From positions 1 through 53,418 of the forward strand of contig JACROV010000018.1 of assembly GCA_016214285.1 (NCBI GenBank): a stretch of DNA of 53,418 nucleotides, in the 5' to 3' direction. This DNA is from Candidatus Omnitrophota bacterium. Lineage in GTDB: Bacteria; Omnitrophota; Gorgyraeia; Zapsychrales; Zapsychraceae. The notes beneath the pieces are model-generated. The model made no database searches. It was not told where the DNA came from and was given only the letters and a program-made list of their open reading frames with translations. The first letter of the stretch is position 1. Each line of letters begins with the position of its first letter. Below, one piece after another: positions 7,449-19,033 of the stretch. The translations under genes were made by a program, and so were the position numbers.

Positions 7449-9905
7449 TTATTCGTCTTCTTTGGCGACCACGATGGCCACCGAGCTGACCTCATCGCCT
7501 TTCTCAAGGCTGATAAGCCGCACGCCGACCGCGCTTCGGCCGGTTTCCCGGACATCTTTGGGGGAGCAGCGAACGATCATGCCCTGCTTGGTTACCGTCA
7601 TGATCTCATCATCGGGCATAACCGCCAAAACACCGACCACCGGGCCATTTTTATCGGTGACTTTCATATTAATGATCCCCTTGCCGCCGCGGGATTGAAT
7701 ACGATATTCTTCAAAATCAGAACGCTTGGTAAACCCATATCCGCTCACGGTCAATAAGGTGCTGCCTGTTTTGCTAATATCCGAAGGAAAAACAACCATG
7801 CTAACGACGTGGTCACCTTTTTCAAGGCTGATGCCGCGCACGCCCTTCGCGCCGCGGCCCATATCGCGGATCTGTTTTTCGGCGAAACGAAGCGCTTTGC
7901 CGTTTCTCGTTGCCAGCAAGACTTCACTTTTGCCGTTACTGAGCCCAACGCCGATCAGGCGATCACCTTTTTCCAAACCAATGCCGATAATTCCGCCCTT
8001 GCGGGGGTTGTTATAAGCTGACAGTGAGGTTTTTTTCACGTTGCCCTGGGCGGTCGCGAAAATTAAATACTGGTCGGGATTAAATTCTTTCACGGCCACG
8101 ATGGCGCTGATCTTTTCATCCTTGCTAAACGTCAAAAGATTGACGATATTTTTCCCCTTGGCCATGCGCGTGGCGACCGGAATTTCATACACCTTTAACC
8201 AGCGCACCATGCCTTGATCTGAAAAAATCAGCAGATAATCCTTGGTGGAGGCGACAAACAGGTCCTGGACAAAATCCTCTTCCCGGGTGGTCATGGCCGC
8301 GACGCCTTTGCCGCCGCGCTTTTGTTTGCGATAAGCGGAAACGGCCAGCCGCTTGATATACCCGTCGTTGCTGATGGTGATTGCCATGCTTTCTTCGGCG
8401 ATGAGGTCTTCGACCTCGATCTCCTCTGCCTTGCCGGTAATTTCGGTGCGGCGTTCGTCGGCATATTTTTTCTTGATCTCGGTCAGTTCATCTTTAATGA
8501 TCCCTTCGATTTTCTTCGCGGAGGCCAGGATCGCGCGGTAATTCTCGATATCTTTAAGAAGCTCCTGATATTCGGCTTCAATCTTGTCGCGTTCCAGAGC
8601 GGTCAAGCGCTGCAGCTGCATTTCCAGAATAGCCTGGGACTGCATGTCGGAGAGTTCAAATTTTTTCATCAACGCGGCTTTGGCCTCGGGCGTACTTTTG
8701 GATTCACGGATCGTCTGGATAATCTGATTGATAGATTTAATGGCGATGCGCAGCCCCTCCAGGATGTGCGCCCGCTTAAGCGCGCGGTCCAGATCAAATT
8801 GCGTCCGACGGCGGATGATGATGCGCCGGTGATCAATAAAATACACCATCAACTGCTTAAGGTTATGGACGCGCGGTGTCCCGCCAGCCAGCGCCAGATT
8901 AATAATGCCAAAAGTCGTTTCGAGCTGAGTGTGTTTGTAAAGATAATTTAAGACGATCTGCGGCTCAACGTCGCGGCGCAATTCCAGGACAACACGGATC
9001 CCGTCCTTGTCAGACTCATCGCGAATATCAGTAATGCCCTCGACCTTTTTCTCCTGGACCAGCTCGGCCATGGCGCTGATGAGGTTAGATTTATTGACCT
9101 GGTAGGGGATTTCCGTAATGATAATACTGTCTTTATTTGCCTTTTGCCTCTCGATGCTGACCCTTGCCCTCACCGTTATTTTACCGCGGCCCGTCGTATA
9201 CGCATCCTTGATGCCTTCCCGTCCGCAGATAATGCCTCCCGTCGGGAAATCCGGCCCCTTAACGATCTTGTTGAGCTCCGGGATCGTGGTGTCCGGCTCA
9301 TCCACCAACAGCGCGATGGCATCCACGATCTCCCCCAGATTGTGTGGAGGCATATTGGTCGCCATGCCGACGGCGATCCCGCTGGAGCCATTGACCAGAA
9401 GATTGGGTAAGGCCGATGGCAAAAGGACGGGTTCCTGCAGTGTCGCGTCGAAGTTGGGCGCGTAATCTACGGTTTCCTTGTCGATATCGGTCAATATCTG
9501 CTCGGTGATGGCCGCCATCCTTGCCTCGGTGTAACGCATGGCCGCCGCCGCATCCCCGTCCACTGACCCAAAATTGCCCTGTCCGTCAACCAAAGGATAA
9601 CGTAACGAAAAATGCTGCACCATGCGCACCAGCGTATCATACACGGCCACGTCGCCATGCGGATGGTATTTACCTAAAACCTCGCCGACGATACGCGCGC
9701 ACTTTTTGTAAGGCTTATTGTGCTCGAGCGAAAGTTCTTTCATCGCGTACAAAACGCGCCGGTGCACGGGCTTTAAACCATCACGCACATCCGGCAGCGC
9801 GCGCCCGACGATAACGCTCATCGAGTAGGAAAGATAAGAATTCTTCATTTCCTCTTCGATATATACCGGGATGATCTTTTCTGTTGTTCCGCCTGATCGT
9901 TCCAT
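7449..9905 (-). CDS. gyrA: DNA gyrase subunit A
   Basis: This is the DNA-cleaving subunit of gyrase, a type II topoisomerase that introduces negative supercoils. The catalytic Tyr is residue 125 in [12 protein letters not shown]. The quinolone-pocket loop reads [16 protein letters not shown], with Val86 where E. coli has Ser83. The C-terminal beta-pinwheel carries the GyrA box (KQKRGGKG), which separates gyrase from topoisomerase IV. Its 818 residues are normal. It lies 14 bases after gyrB and is probably co-transcribed from the dnaA side. Confidence 0.98.
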   Translation of the reverse strand: MERSGGTTEKIIPVYIEEEMKNSYLSYSMSVIVGRALPDVRDGLKPVHRRVLYAMKELSLEHNKPYKKCARIVGEVLGKYHPHGDVAVYDTLVRMVQHFSLRYPLVDGQGNFGSVDGDAAAAMRYTEARMAAITEQILTDIDKETVDYAPNFDATLQEPVLLPSALPNLLVNGSSGIAVGMATNMPPHNLGEIVDAIALLVDEPDTTIPELNKIVKGPDFPTGGIICGREGIKDAYTTGRGKITVRARVSIERQKANKDSIIITEIPYQVNKSNLISAMAELVQEKKVEGITDIRDESDKDGIRVVLELRRDVEPQIVLNYLYKHTQLETTFGIINLALAGGTPRVHNLKQLMVYFIDHRRIIIRRRTQFDLDRALKRAHILEGLRIAIKSINQIIQTIRESKSTPEAKAALMKKFELSDMQSQAILEMQLQRLTALERDKIEAEYQELLKDIENYRAILASAKKIEGIIKDELTEIKKKYADERRTEITGKAEEIEVEDLIAEESMAITISNDGYIKRLAVSAYRKQKRGGKGVAAMTTREEDFVQDLFVASTKDYLLIFSDQGMVRWLKVYEIPVATRMAKGKNIVNLLTFSKDEKISAIVAVKEFNPDQYLIFATAQGNVKKTSLSAYNNPRKGGIIGIGLEKGDRLIGVGLSNGKSEVLLATRNGKALRFAEKQIRDMGRGAKGVRGISLEKGDHVVSMVVFPSDISKTGSTLLTVSGYGFTKRSDFEEYRIQSRGGKGIINMKVTDKNGPVVGVLAVMPDDEIMTVTKQGMIVRCSPKDVRETGRSAVGVRLISLEKGDEVSSVAIVVAKEDE

Positions 9906-9919
9906 AAAAGTCCGTCCGT

Positions 9920-12720
<2,801 letters not shown>

Positions 12721-12753
12721 ACTCAAATTGCCAGAAATTTTTTTATTTTATTT

Positions 12754-13842
12754 TTATATCCGCATCGGCAATGCCAAATACAGATAATCCTGCAGGCGCA
12801 TCACCGCGGGCTTGTCCGTTCCCAATATTTCCATGTGGACCTGCTCATCGCTAATATTTTTAAGAAAATCGATGAGGAGCTGGGGATTAAAGCCGACCAT
12901 CATTTCCTCCCCGTCATATTCCACCGGAATAACCTCTCTGGATTCTCCCACATCCGGAGTGGATTTGGAAATAACCAGTTTATTGGCAAAAATCTCGAAT
13001 TTAACGGCCTGAAAATCCGGCGTGGATAACAAATTTGCCCGTCGGATAGACGAAAGAACATCCTGCGTGTTCATTGTAATTCTATTTTTAGCCGGCTTAG
13101 GGATGACCTGATTGTAATTCGGGAATTCGCCTTCGATAATGCGCGTGGCGATTAACACGTCATTGATATCAAATAAAACCTGGTTGGCCCCAACGATCAA
13201 AGAAAGCGTCCCCTCATCCCGCAGGTTGCGGCTAATTTCCTGCACAGCCTTAATGGGAATAATCACGGCAACTTCCTTTTTAATGGCGGCCGGGAGTTTC
13301 TTTTCTATCTTTGCCAACCGTCTTCCGTCCGTTGCGACGATACGAATAACATTGTCGGAGATCTCGATCAAGATACCATTTAAAACATGCCGCGATTCCT
13401 CATAAGAAACGGCAAAAGAGGTTAATCGTAACATTTCCTTAAGGGTTGATTGATCGATTTGAATGGCTTCTTTATCCTTAAATTCCGGAAATTTTGGAAA
13501 TTCATCTTTTGGAAGCCCCCCCAGCTTAAAACGGCACTGCCTCCCATCAATATCCACCTGATTATTCTTTTTCACGCTGATTGTGATATCCCCAGAAGGT
13601 AATTCACGAACGATGTCGCCAAATCGTTTCGCGGGAATAGTTATTGCGCCTTCTTCAATAATATCCACAGGTATTTCACAAGATATACCAATATCCAGAT
13701 CGGTCGTATTGAGCCTAAGTGTGGTTCCTTTAACTTCCAAAAGAATATTGGTTAATATAGGAAGCGTTGATTTGCCGGAAACGATGTTTTGGACAATCTG
13801 AACGCCGGCTAATAAATTTTCCTGGGAAGTTTTAAAGATCAT
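12754..13842 (-). CDS. dnaN: DNA polymerase III beta subunit (sliding clamp)
   Basis: This is the ring-shaped processivity factor of the replicase. The 362-aa length and three-domain pattern are typical. It begins MIFKTSQENLLAGVQIVQNI; the middle has ATDGRRLAKIEKK and the end is the conserved YLYLALPMRI, with the P-M-R motif near the peptide-binding pocket. A GGAGA ribosome-binding site precedes the ATG. It is downstream of dnaA on the same strand. Confidence 0.97.
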   Translation of the reverse strand: MIFKTSQENLLAGVQIVQNIVSGKSTLPILTNILLEVKGTTLRLNTTDLDIGISCEIPVDIIEEGAITIPAKRFGDIVRELPSGDITISVKKNNQVDIDGRQCRFKLGGLPKDEFPKFPEFKDKEAIQIDQSTLKEMLRLTSFAVSYEESRHVLNGILIEISDNVIRIVATDGRRLAKIEKKLPAAIKKEVAVIIPIKAVQEISRNLRDEGTLSLIVGANQVLFDINDVLIATRIIEGEFPNYNQVIPKPAKNRITMNTQDVLSSIRRANLLSTPDFQAVKFEIFANKLVISKSTPDVGESREVIPVEYDGEEMMVGFNPQLLIDFLKNISDEQVHMEILGTDKPAVMRLQDYLYLALPMRI

Positions 13843-13960
13843 ACGATTACGTCTCCTTGATTATTTAAATATTAAAATAGTATTCGTATTAACAGTGCCT
13901 GTGAATTTGTTTAATAAAAACAAAACTCATTATAACATCAAGATTTGCGGGAAAAAAATG

Positions 13961-13969
13961 TGTGTATAA
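13961..13969 (-). promoter_or_regulatory. DnaA box in the dnaA-dnaN gap
   Basis: TGTGTATAA on the plus strand is TTATACACA on the minus strand, one base from the consensus TTATCCACA and allowed by TTATNCACA. It lies in the AT-rich 145-bp gap between dnaA and dnaN and could serve origin function or dnaA/dnaN autoregulation. Confidence 0.6.
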
Positions 13970-13987
13970 AAATATGAACAACTATTC

Positions 13988-15325
13988 TTATCCTTGCAGA
14001 TCTGTTAATAACTGGTCTACGATATTTTTTATTTCCCTGTCTACTAGTAAGCTTTGTTCGATTTTTTTGCAAGAATGTAACACGGTGGTGTGGTCTTTTC
14101 CTCCAAAAGCGTTGCCGATCTCGGGCAATGATTGCGCGGTCAATTGCCGCGCAAGATACATGGCGATCTGTCTGGGCAAAACAATATTTCTGGTTCTTTT
14201 TTTTGCCCTTAACTCTGAAGGCGGCACGCGGAAAAATTCCGCAACGGTTTTTTGTATCATCTCCACGCTAATGGCTCTGGCTGTTTCGCGCACCATATCT
14301 TTGAGAGTCATAACAGCTACATCCAGGGTGACTGGTTTTTCTTCTAACAGAGAATAGGCGGCCACGCGGATAAGCGCTCCCTCCAGTTCGCGGATATTGG
14401 TTTTGATCTGCGCGGCGATAAAATGAATAACGTCGTCGGGAACCTGAATGGCCTCGTTTTTTATTTTTTTTCGCAAGATCGCCACGCGTGTTTCATAATC
14501 CGGCGGCTGAATATCCGCAGCAAGCCCCCAGGCGAAGCGCGAACTTAAGCGCTCTTCAAGATTGGTAATTTCTTTCGGCGGTCGATCCGAAGTGATAATG
14601 ATTTGTTTGCGGTTATCGTGCAGGGCGTTAAACGTGTGGAAAAATTCTTCCTGGGTGGATTCTTTGCCAGCGATGAATTGGACGTCATCGATCAAAAGAA
14701 CATCAATCTCGCGGTATTTTTTGCGGAATTGGCTTGTTGAACGGTTACGGATCGCGTTGATCAATTCGTTGGTGAATTGTTCGGATGACATGTAGCAGTG
14801 TTTCAGGGCCGGATACAATTGGCGGATCTTGTGGGTAATGGCCTGGATGAGGTGTGTTTTCCCAAGCCCAACTCTTCCGTAGATAAATAAGGGGTTATAC
14901 GCCTTCGCTGGCGATTCGGCGACGGCCAAACTCGCCGCACAGGCAAATCGATTGGACGGCCCGACGACAAAGTTATCAAAAGTAAAACGGGAGTTTAAGA
15001 CGGATTGGACGCCTTCGGCGCGGGTAAAATTTTGCTCCAGCCTGGCAAGGCGGTTTTGGGTGTCGGCGTTAAGAATATTTGTGTTGACGGAAAATTCGAC
15101 CGCAACCGGCTTTTGTGCGGCGGTATTCAAAATTTCCTGAATATCGTTTTGATAGTGATCGACGATCCATGCTTTAAAGAAATCGTCCGGGGCCTCGATG
15201 GTTAAAACCCCCGAGGCTTTTTCTTTAACTTGCATGGTGGAAAACCAGGTTTCGTAAGAGGCCCGTCCCACCCTCTCTTGAATTTGCGCTTGTGATTTTT
15301 CCCAAACAGAAATCAGGTTCGGCAT
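13988..15325 (-). CDS. dnaA: Chromosomal replication initiator protein DnaA
   Basis: DnaA binds DnaA boxes and melts the origin. Domain I begins ISVWEKSQAQIQERV. The AAA+ domain has Walker A (GRVGLGKTHLIQA), Walker B (VLLIDDVQFI) and sensor regions. Domain IV ends with the DNA-binding signature LPEIGNAFGGKDHTTVLHSC. The length is 445 aa, normal. It is the first minus-strand gene at the divergence point between the leftward and rightward gene sets. Confidence 0.98.
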   Translation of the reverse strand: MPNLISVWEKSQAQIQERVGRASYETWFSTMQVKEKASGVLTIEAPDDFFKAWIVDHYQNDIQEILNTAAQKPVAVEFSVNTNILNADTQNRLARLEQNFTRAEGVQSVLNSRFTFDNFVVGPSNRFACAASLAVAESPAKAYNPLFIYGRVGLGKTHLIQAITHKIRQLYPALKHCYMSSEQFTNELINAIRNRSTSQFRKKYREIDVLLIDDVQFIAGKESTQEEFFHTFNALHDNRKQIIITSDRPPKEITNLEERLSSRFAWGLAADIQPPDYETRVAILRKKIKNEAIQVPDDVIHFIAAQIKTNIRELEGALIRVAAYSLLEEKPVTLDVAVMTLKDMVRETARAISVEMIQKTVAEFFRVPPSELRAKKRTRNIVLPRQIAMYLARQLTAQSLPEIGNAFGGKDHTTVLHSCKKIEQSLLVDREIKNIVDQLLTDLQG

Positions 15326-15501
15326 TGTGAAATGAATAGCATTCGCAACATATTGATATATTTTAAGTTATGAACCATTTATGAAATTGTTAACAAGTTG
15401 TTCACAGCAGGACTTGCGGGCTGTGCTTAGAGGTTGTTTCCTCCCGCCGCCGGAGTGAGCTGGTTTTGCTTTGAAATCCGCAGGATAACATTATATGTTT
15501 T

Positions 15502-15510
15502 TTGTCCACA
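15502..15510 (+). promoter_or_regulatory. DnaA box
   Basis: TTGTCCACA matches the TTRTCCACA consensus used by many DnaA proteins. It lies in the spacer between dnaA and rpmH, together with a weaker TTGTTCACA at 15398-15406. Confidence 0.6.
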
Positions 15511-15718
15511 TGCGCCGGATATAACACGCCGCGCGCGTCACAAGAAGCATGAGACGCAAAATGGCCTTTATTATATCAGAGAAAATTTTGATTTCAAATA
15601 TTTTGTTCGTGGCCCCGGCCGCGGCGCCATAAAAATGGCTTTCCACCGACGAGATAGCGAAAAATCGCCAACATCTTTAACCATGCGGTGTTTTGGCTCT
15701 GCAGTACCTGGAAAACGC

Positions 15719-15746
15719 TTGACTAACAAAAGACCTATGTTATAAT
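15719..15746 (+). promoter_or_regulatory. Sigma-70-type promoter of rpmH
   Basis: TTGACT (15719-15724), a 16-bp spacer and a perfect TATAAT (15741-15746). Transcription should start near 15753, only a few bases before the rpmH ATG at 15756, so the leader is very short or absent. Confidence 0.7.
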
Positions 15747-15755
15747 TGACAAATT

Positions 15756-15893
15756 ATGAAAAAGCATTTGAAGACAACGTCAAATCTTCGCGGCAAAAGA
15801 ACCCACGGATTTCGCAAAAGAATGAAAACCGCAGATGGCAGGGCAATTCTGCGGCGCCGTCGCGCAAAGGGGCGCAAAAAATTAAGCAAATAA
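15756..15893 (+). CDS. rpmH: 50S ribosomal protein L34
   Basis: This is a 45-residue, very basic ribosomal protein. It contains the L34 signature: [20 protein letters not shown], then [18 protein letters not shown]34 usually begins MKRT-QPS; this copy starts [10 protein letters not shown] and keeps the conserved KR-HGFR-RM-T--GR core. It heads the usual rpmH-rnpA-yidD-yidC string, but rnpA is missing here. A strong promoter lies directly upstream. Confidence 0.95.
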   Translation: MKKHLKTTSNLRGKRTHGFRKRMKTADGRAILRRRRAKGRKKLSK

Positions 15894-15963
15894 AGCCTTG
15901 TTTTCACCTGACCGCATGCTTTTTCCGTCGGGAAAGCAGATCATTCCGCGTAAACGTAAAACC

Positions 15964-16176
15964 ATGACGACCCGGATCCTTACGAAAATAATCAGAGGAT
16001 ATCAAAAATTCGGCGGGATGGTTTTCCCCCGGGCCTGCCGGTTTTACCCATCATGTTCCCATTATGCCATCGATGCCGTCGAGAAATATGGCGCGGTTAC
16101 AGGCGGTATAAAGACAATCCTTCGTATCGCGCGTTGTTCGCCTCTCTCCCACGGAGGATATGATCCGCTAAAATAG
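15964..16176 (+). CDS. yidD: Membrane protein insertion efficiency factor YidD
   Basis: This small (70 aa) membrane-associated protein helps YidC. The family signature is present: RGYQKFGGMVFPRACRFYPSCSHYAIDAVEKYG, cut here into its key parts: the Cys triplet in CRFYPSCSHYA and the ending CSPLSHGGYDPLK. The start is ATG at 15964; an upstream in-frame GTG would overlap rpmH and adds no family sequence. yidC follows 9 bases later. Only 70 bp separate it from rpmH, leaving no room for rnpA. Confidence 0.92.
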   Translation: MTTRILTKIIRGYQKFGGMVFPRACRFYPSCSHYAIDAVEKYGAVTGGIKTILRIARCSPLSHGGYDPLK

Positions 16177-16185
16177 TTTTGTGCC

Positions 16186-17793
16186 ATGGAAAAACGATTT
16201 CTTCTTGCCACAGTAATATCAATACTAATATTAACCATTTGGACAGCCCTGTTTCGCCCGCTTCACACGGGCACAATTCAGCTTGGACTATCAGAACATA
16301 TTGGTAATAAATCAGTTAAGCAAGAAATCCTCCCGCCTCCCAATGTTACGACCTCTTCCTCTGCTTCTGTTGGCAGCCCTAACGAAGCTAAAATTGAAAC
16401 AATTGAAACTTCTAAATTTATAGTGGAATTTTCCAATATCGGCGGTACCATCCTCAGGGTATTTCTTAAGGAATACGATTTAGCTCTCCCTGTTCGAGGA
16501 ATGGGTGGCGCACCGGAATATGACCATACAGAATTTGTTGTAGAAAAAATGGGCGTCCGGGATATTATTTATCGCCACGAAACGTCGGATCTGTTGGTTC
16601 GGCAACGTTATATGGTTTCGGAAGATGACTATACAATTGAAGCACAAACAACTATACAAAACAAGACTAATATGTCCAAACTGGTTGTTTTGGAAAATCA
16701 GGGCGCCGTGTTAGATATGTCCAGTCTTGATGAGAAAAGCAGTGAAATCGTCCGCGATCGCGCTTTGTTCGAATACGTGATCTCTTCTTCCAGCGGCATT
16801 GAACGGAAGAACAATGCATTTAAATTCAATGCAAAAGAGCGAAAAAATGTTTTAGGGCGCGTCCTTTGGGCCGCATTCCGGAGCCGATATTTTTGCGCGA
16901 TTACAAAACCGCTGTATGATACGGATGCTTATACAATAAATCCATTGAATGATAATGAGTTACAGCTAAATATTCGTGCCGTGGCAGTTGATCTTGCCCC
17001 CTGCGCCAGTGCTACATTTGCCTCTCTCGTTTTTGTTGGTCCTGAAAAAACGGACTTATTGGTGCAACATAAATCAGGCTTTGAGGAGATCAAGCGCTAT
17101 TATCGTTTTGCATTGTTTGATGCTATTGCCAAAATCATCGATAGTATTTTACATGCCCTACATAAGGTTCTGCCTAATTGGGGCGTGTGTATTATTTTGA
17201 TTAGTATGCTTATTTATGGGGCGATGTATCCATTGACCCTGCGTAGCATGCTTTCAATGCGCAAGATGCAAGAATTACAGCCAAAGATTGCAGCGCTTCG
17301 AGAAAAATATCATGACAATCCGCAAAAAATGAATATCGAAGTGATGGAGCTGTATAAAAAGCATAAAATTAATCCTTTAGGCGGATGCCTGCCGATGTTA
17401 TTGCAAATGCCTGTTTTTATAGGACTTTATCAGGTTTTGTGGCGATCGGTTTCTTTTAAGGGGGCGCATTTTCTATGGATCAAGGATCTCGCAGGGCCCG
17501 ATCGGCTGGCTGTTTTGCCTTTTTTTCTACCGTTTATTGGGAACGAAATTAACTTACTGCCAATTTTGATGATTCTCGTTATGGCTGTTCAACAAAAATT
17601 GACTGCGAAGAATATGGGGACGATGGATCAGGATCAAATGACTCAACAGAAAATGATGGCTGTAATTATGCCGTTTTTTATGGGGGCCATTTTTTATCAT
17701 TTTGCCAGCGGGTTGACTTTATATTTTACCCTATTTTATTCTTTTTCAACAATTGCTCAGTGGAAAATGTCTACAATTTATAAGGCGGCCTAA
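16186..17793 (+). CDS. yidC: Membrane protein insertase YidC
   Basis: It inserts and folds inner-membrane proteins, alone or with SecYEG. The 535-aa protein has an N-terminal membrane anchor, a large periplasmic beta domain (about residues 75-330) typical of diderm YidC, and the conserved five-helix core (GVCIILISMLIYGAMYPLT, the SMRKMQELQPKIAALREKY coil and NPLGGCLPMLLQMPVFIGLY). The long periplasmic domain supports a two-membrane cell. Its stop overlaps the next start (TAATG). Confidence 0.95.
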   Translation: MEKRFLLATVISILILTIWTALFRPLHTGTIQLGLSEHIGNKSVKQEILPPPNVTTSSSASVGSPNEAKIETIETSKFIVEFSNIGGTILRVFLKEYDLALPVRGMGGAPEYDHTEFVVEKMGVRDIIYRHETSDLLVRQRYMVSEDDYTIEAQTTIQNKTNMSKLVVLENQGAVLDMSSLDEKSSEIVRDRALFEYVISSSSGIERKNNAFKFNAKERKNVLGRVLWAAFRSRYFCAITKPLYDTDAYTINPLNDNELQLNIRAVAVDLAPCASATFASLVFVGPEKTDLLVQHKSGFEEIKRYYRFALFDAIAKIIDSILHALHKVLPNWGVCIILISMLIYGAMYPLTLRSMLSMRKMQELQPKIAALREKYHDNPQKMNIEVMELYKKHKINPLGGCLPMLLQMPVFIGLYQVLWRSVSFKGAHFLWIKDLAGPDRLAVLPFFLPFIGNEINLLPILMILVMAVQQKLTAKNMGTMDQDQMTQQKMMAVIMPFFMGAIFYHFASGLTLYFTLFYSFSTIAQWKMSTIYKAA

Positions 17794-18014
17794 TGGATGT
17801 GAACAAGGATAAGAAAATGAAGAACTCCCCAAAAAGCTTTGAAGTGGAGGGGGGCACCGTAGAGGAAGCGATTAAAAAGGCTGCCGAAATTTTCAATGTT
17901 TCACGCGACGAGATTTCTGTGAAAGTGGTATGCGAGGAGAAGCGCGGACTATTTGGCATGGAAGGTGAAAAACCTGCAAAAATTCGGGTTTCTTTGAAGG
18001 CCAAGAAAAAATGA
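17793..18014 (+). CDS. Jag N-terminal domain protein
   Basis: This 73-aa protein consists of the Jag-N fold only: FEVEGGTVEEAIKKAAEIFN, VSRDEISVKVVCEEKRGLFG and AKIRVSLK. Full-length Jag (SpoIIIJ-associated, KhpB-like) adds KH and R3H RNA-binding domains, which are absent. It overlaps the yidC stop by one base, the usual position for jag. An internal ATG at 17817 is an alternative start. It may be a shortened Jag that contacts YidC. Confidence 0.75.
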   Translation: MDVNKDKKMKNSPKSFEVEGGTVEEAIKKAAEIFNVSRDEISVKVVCEEKRGLFGMEGEKPAKIRVSLKAKKK

Positions 18015-18080
18015 AATAACTCTTGACCTACTGAGTTTTTAATGGAAAATAAGAATAAAGTATTGGTTTCAAAAACAAGC

Positions 18081-18100
18081 TATGTTTCACGTGAAACATA
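18081..18100. promoter_or_regulatory. parS: parS centromere site
   Basis: TGTTTCACGTGAAACA (18083-18098) is a perfect match to the canonical ParB-binding parS palindrome, extended by TA on each side. It lies 20 bases upstream of parA and about 2.7 kb from the presumed origin, as expected for origin-proximal parS. ParB should load here and spread. Confidence 0.96.
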
Positions 18101-18119
18101 GCGACAATTCTAGGTCGCC

Positions 18120-18950
18120 ATGGGGAAAACTATATCAATTTGTAATCAGAAAGGTGGAACAGGGAAAACCACCACCACCGTTAATCTTTCGGCTGCCATT
18201 GCTGAGCTGGGTAAGCGCGTGCTTATCGTTGATGCAGATCCCCAAGGAAATGCGACCAGCGGTGTCGGGGTAAATAAAAATGAGCTGAAAAAATCAGTTT
18301 ATGATTTGATTTTAAACAAGGCGGTAGTTTCAGAAGTTCTCATCCCAAACGTTTATCCATTGCTTGATATAATTCCTTGCAATATTCATCTGACGGGGGC
18401 GGAAATTGAGCTTGTTGGGATTTTGTCAAGGGAAACACGCTTAAAAAAAGCTATTAATCCAATTCTGAATAATTACGACTATATATTCATCGATTCCCCA
18501 CCGTCGTTAGGCCTTCTTACTCTAAACTCTTTAGTTGCAAGCGATTCCATCATTATCCCTATTCAATGTGAGTTTTATGCCTTGGAGGGGGTTTCCCAGC
18601 TTATGCATACTCTTGGCCTGATACGTGAGGGACTCAATTCCAGTTTGGACATAGAAGGCGTTTTGCTTACCATGGCGGACTATAGGACAAATTTAACCAC
18701 AGAAGTCATCAATGAAATTAAGGAATATTTTAAAGATAAAGTTTATAACGCAATTATACCCCGCAACATTCGGCTAAGCGAGGCGCCAAGTCACGGAAAG
18801 CCGATCACGGTTTATGATGGAACATCAATTGGAGCCAAAAAATACCGTGAATTGGCCGCAGAGGTCATCGGCGCCAGCCATAAATCTCATAATATATTGA
18901 ATATAAAAGAGTTAGGAGAAGCTGATGCTGGCGAGAAAATGGCCCCATAG
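18120..18950 (+). CDS. parA: Chromosome partitioning ATPase ParA (Soj)
   Basis: This Walker-type ATPase moves ParB-parS complexes and influences DnaA. The deviant Walker A is KGGTGKTTTTVNLSAAIA; VLIVDADPQGNATSGVG and YIFIDSPPSLGLLTLNSL follow. The 276-aa length fits the chromosomal Soj class, without the N-terminal HTH of plasmid ParA. The start is ATG at 18120. An 83-bp gap with a 19-bp palindrome separates it from parB. Confidence 0.95.
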   Translation: MGKTISICNQKGGTGKTTTTVNLSAAIAELGKRVLIVDADPQGNATSGVGVNKNELKKSVYDLILNKAVVSEVLIPNVYPLLDIIPCNIHLTGAEIELVGILSRETRLKKAINPILNNYDYIFIDSPPSLGLLTLNSLVASDSIIIPIQCEFYALEGVSQLMHTLGLIREGLNSSLDIEGVLLTMADYRTNLTTEVINEIKEYFKDKVYNAIIPRNIRLSEAPSHGKPITVYDGTSIGAKKYRELAAEVIGASHKSHNILNIKELGEADAGEKMAP

Positions 18951-18962
18951 CCGCTTGCCTAG

Positions 18963-18981
18963 ATGTTCAATTATTGAACAT
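18963..18981. promoter_or_regulatory. 19-bp perfect palindrome between parA and parB
   Basis: ATGTTCAAT-T-ATTGAACAT is a perfect inverted repeat with a one-base centre. It is not a parS variant (no TTTCACGTGAAA core). Its size and place upstream of parB resemble a dimeric repressor operator, but no regulator is identified. Confidence 0.5.
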
Positions 18982-19033
18982 TGCAGGTCATTTCCTTCAA
19001 AAACGGGAATGAGGAAAAATGACAGGAGGATCC

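Larger units (their letters stand above)
15326..15755. other. Probable replication origin region (oriC)
   Basis: This 430-bp gap between divergent dnaA and rpmH contains no credible gene. It holds an AT-rich stretch (15326-15395), a DnaA-box-like TTGTTCACA (15398-15406) and a good box TTGTCCACA (15502-15510). All genes to the left run leftward and nearly all to the right run rightward, as expected around oriC. Another box lies in the dnaA-dnaN gap, so the functional origin could be in either spacer or both. Confidence 0.6.

Noticed and set aside
15434-15745. 103-codon ORF in the dnaA-rpmH spacer
   Set aside because: No recognisable motif, and it spans the probable origin and the rpmH promoter.
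18963-18981. Second parS site
   Set aside because: The palindrome has an odd centre and lacks the TTTCACGTGAAA core.
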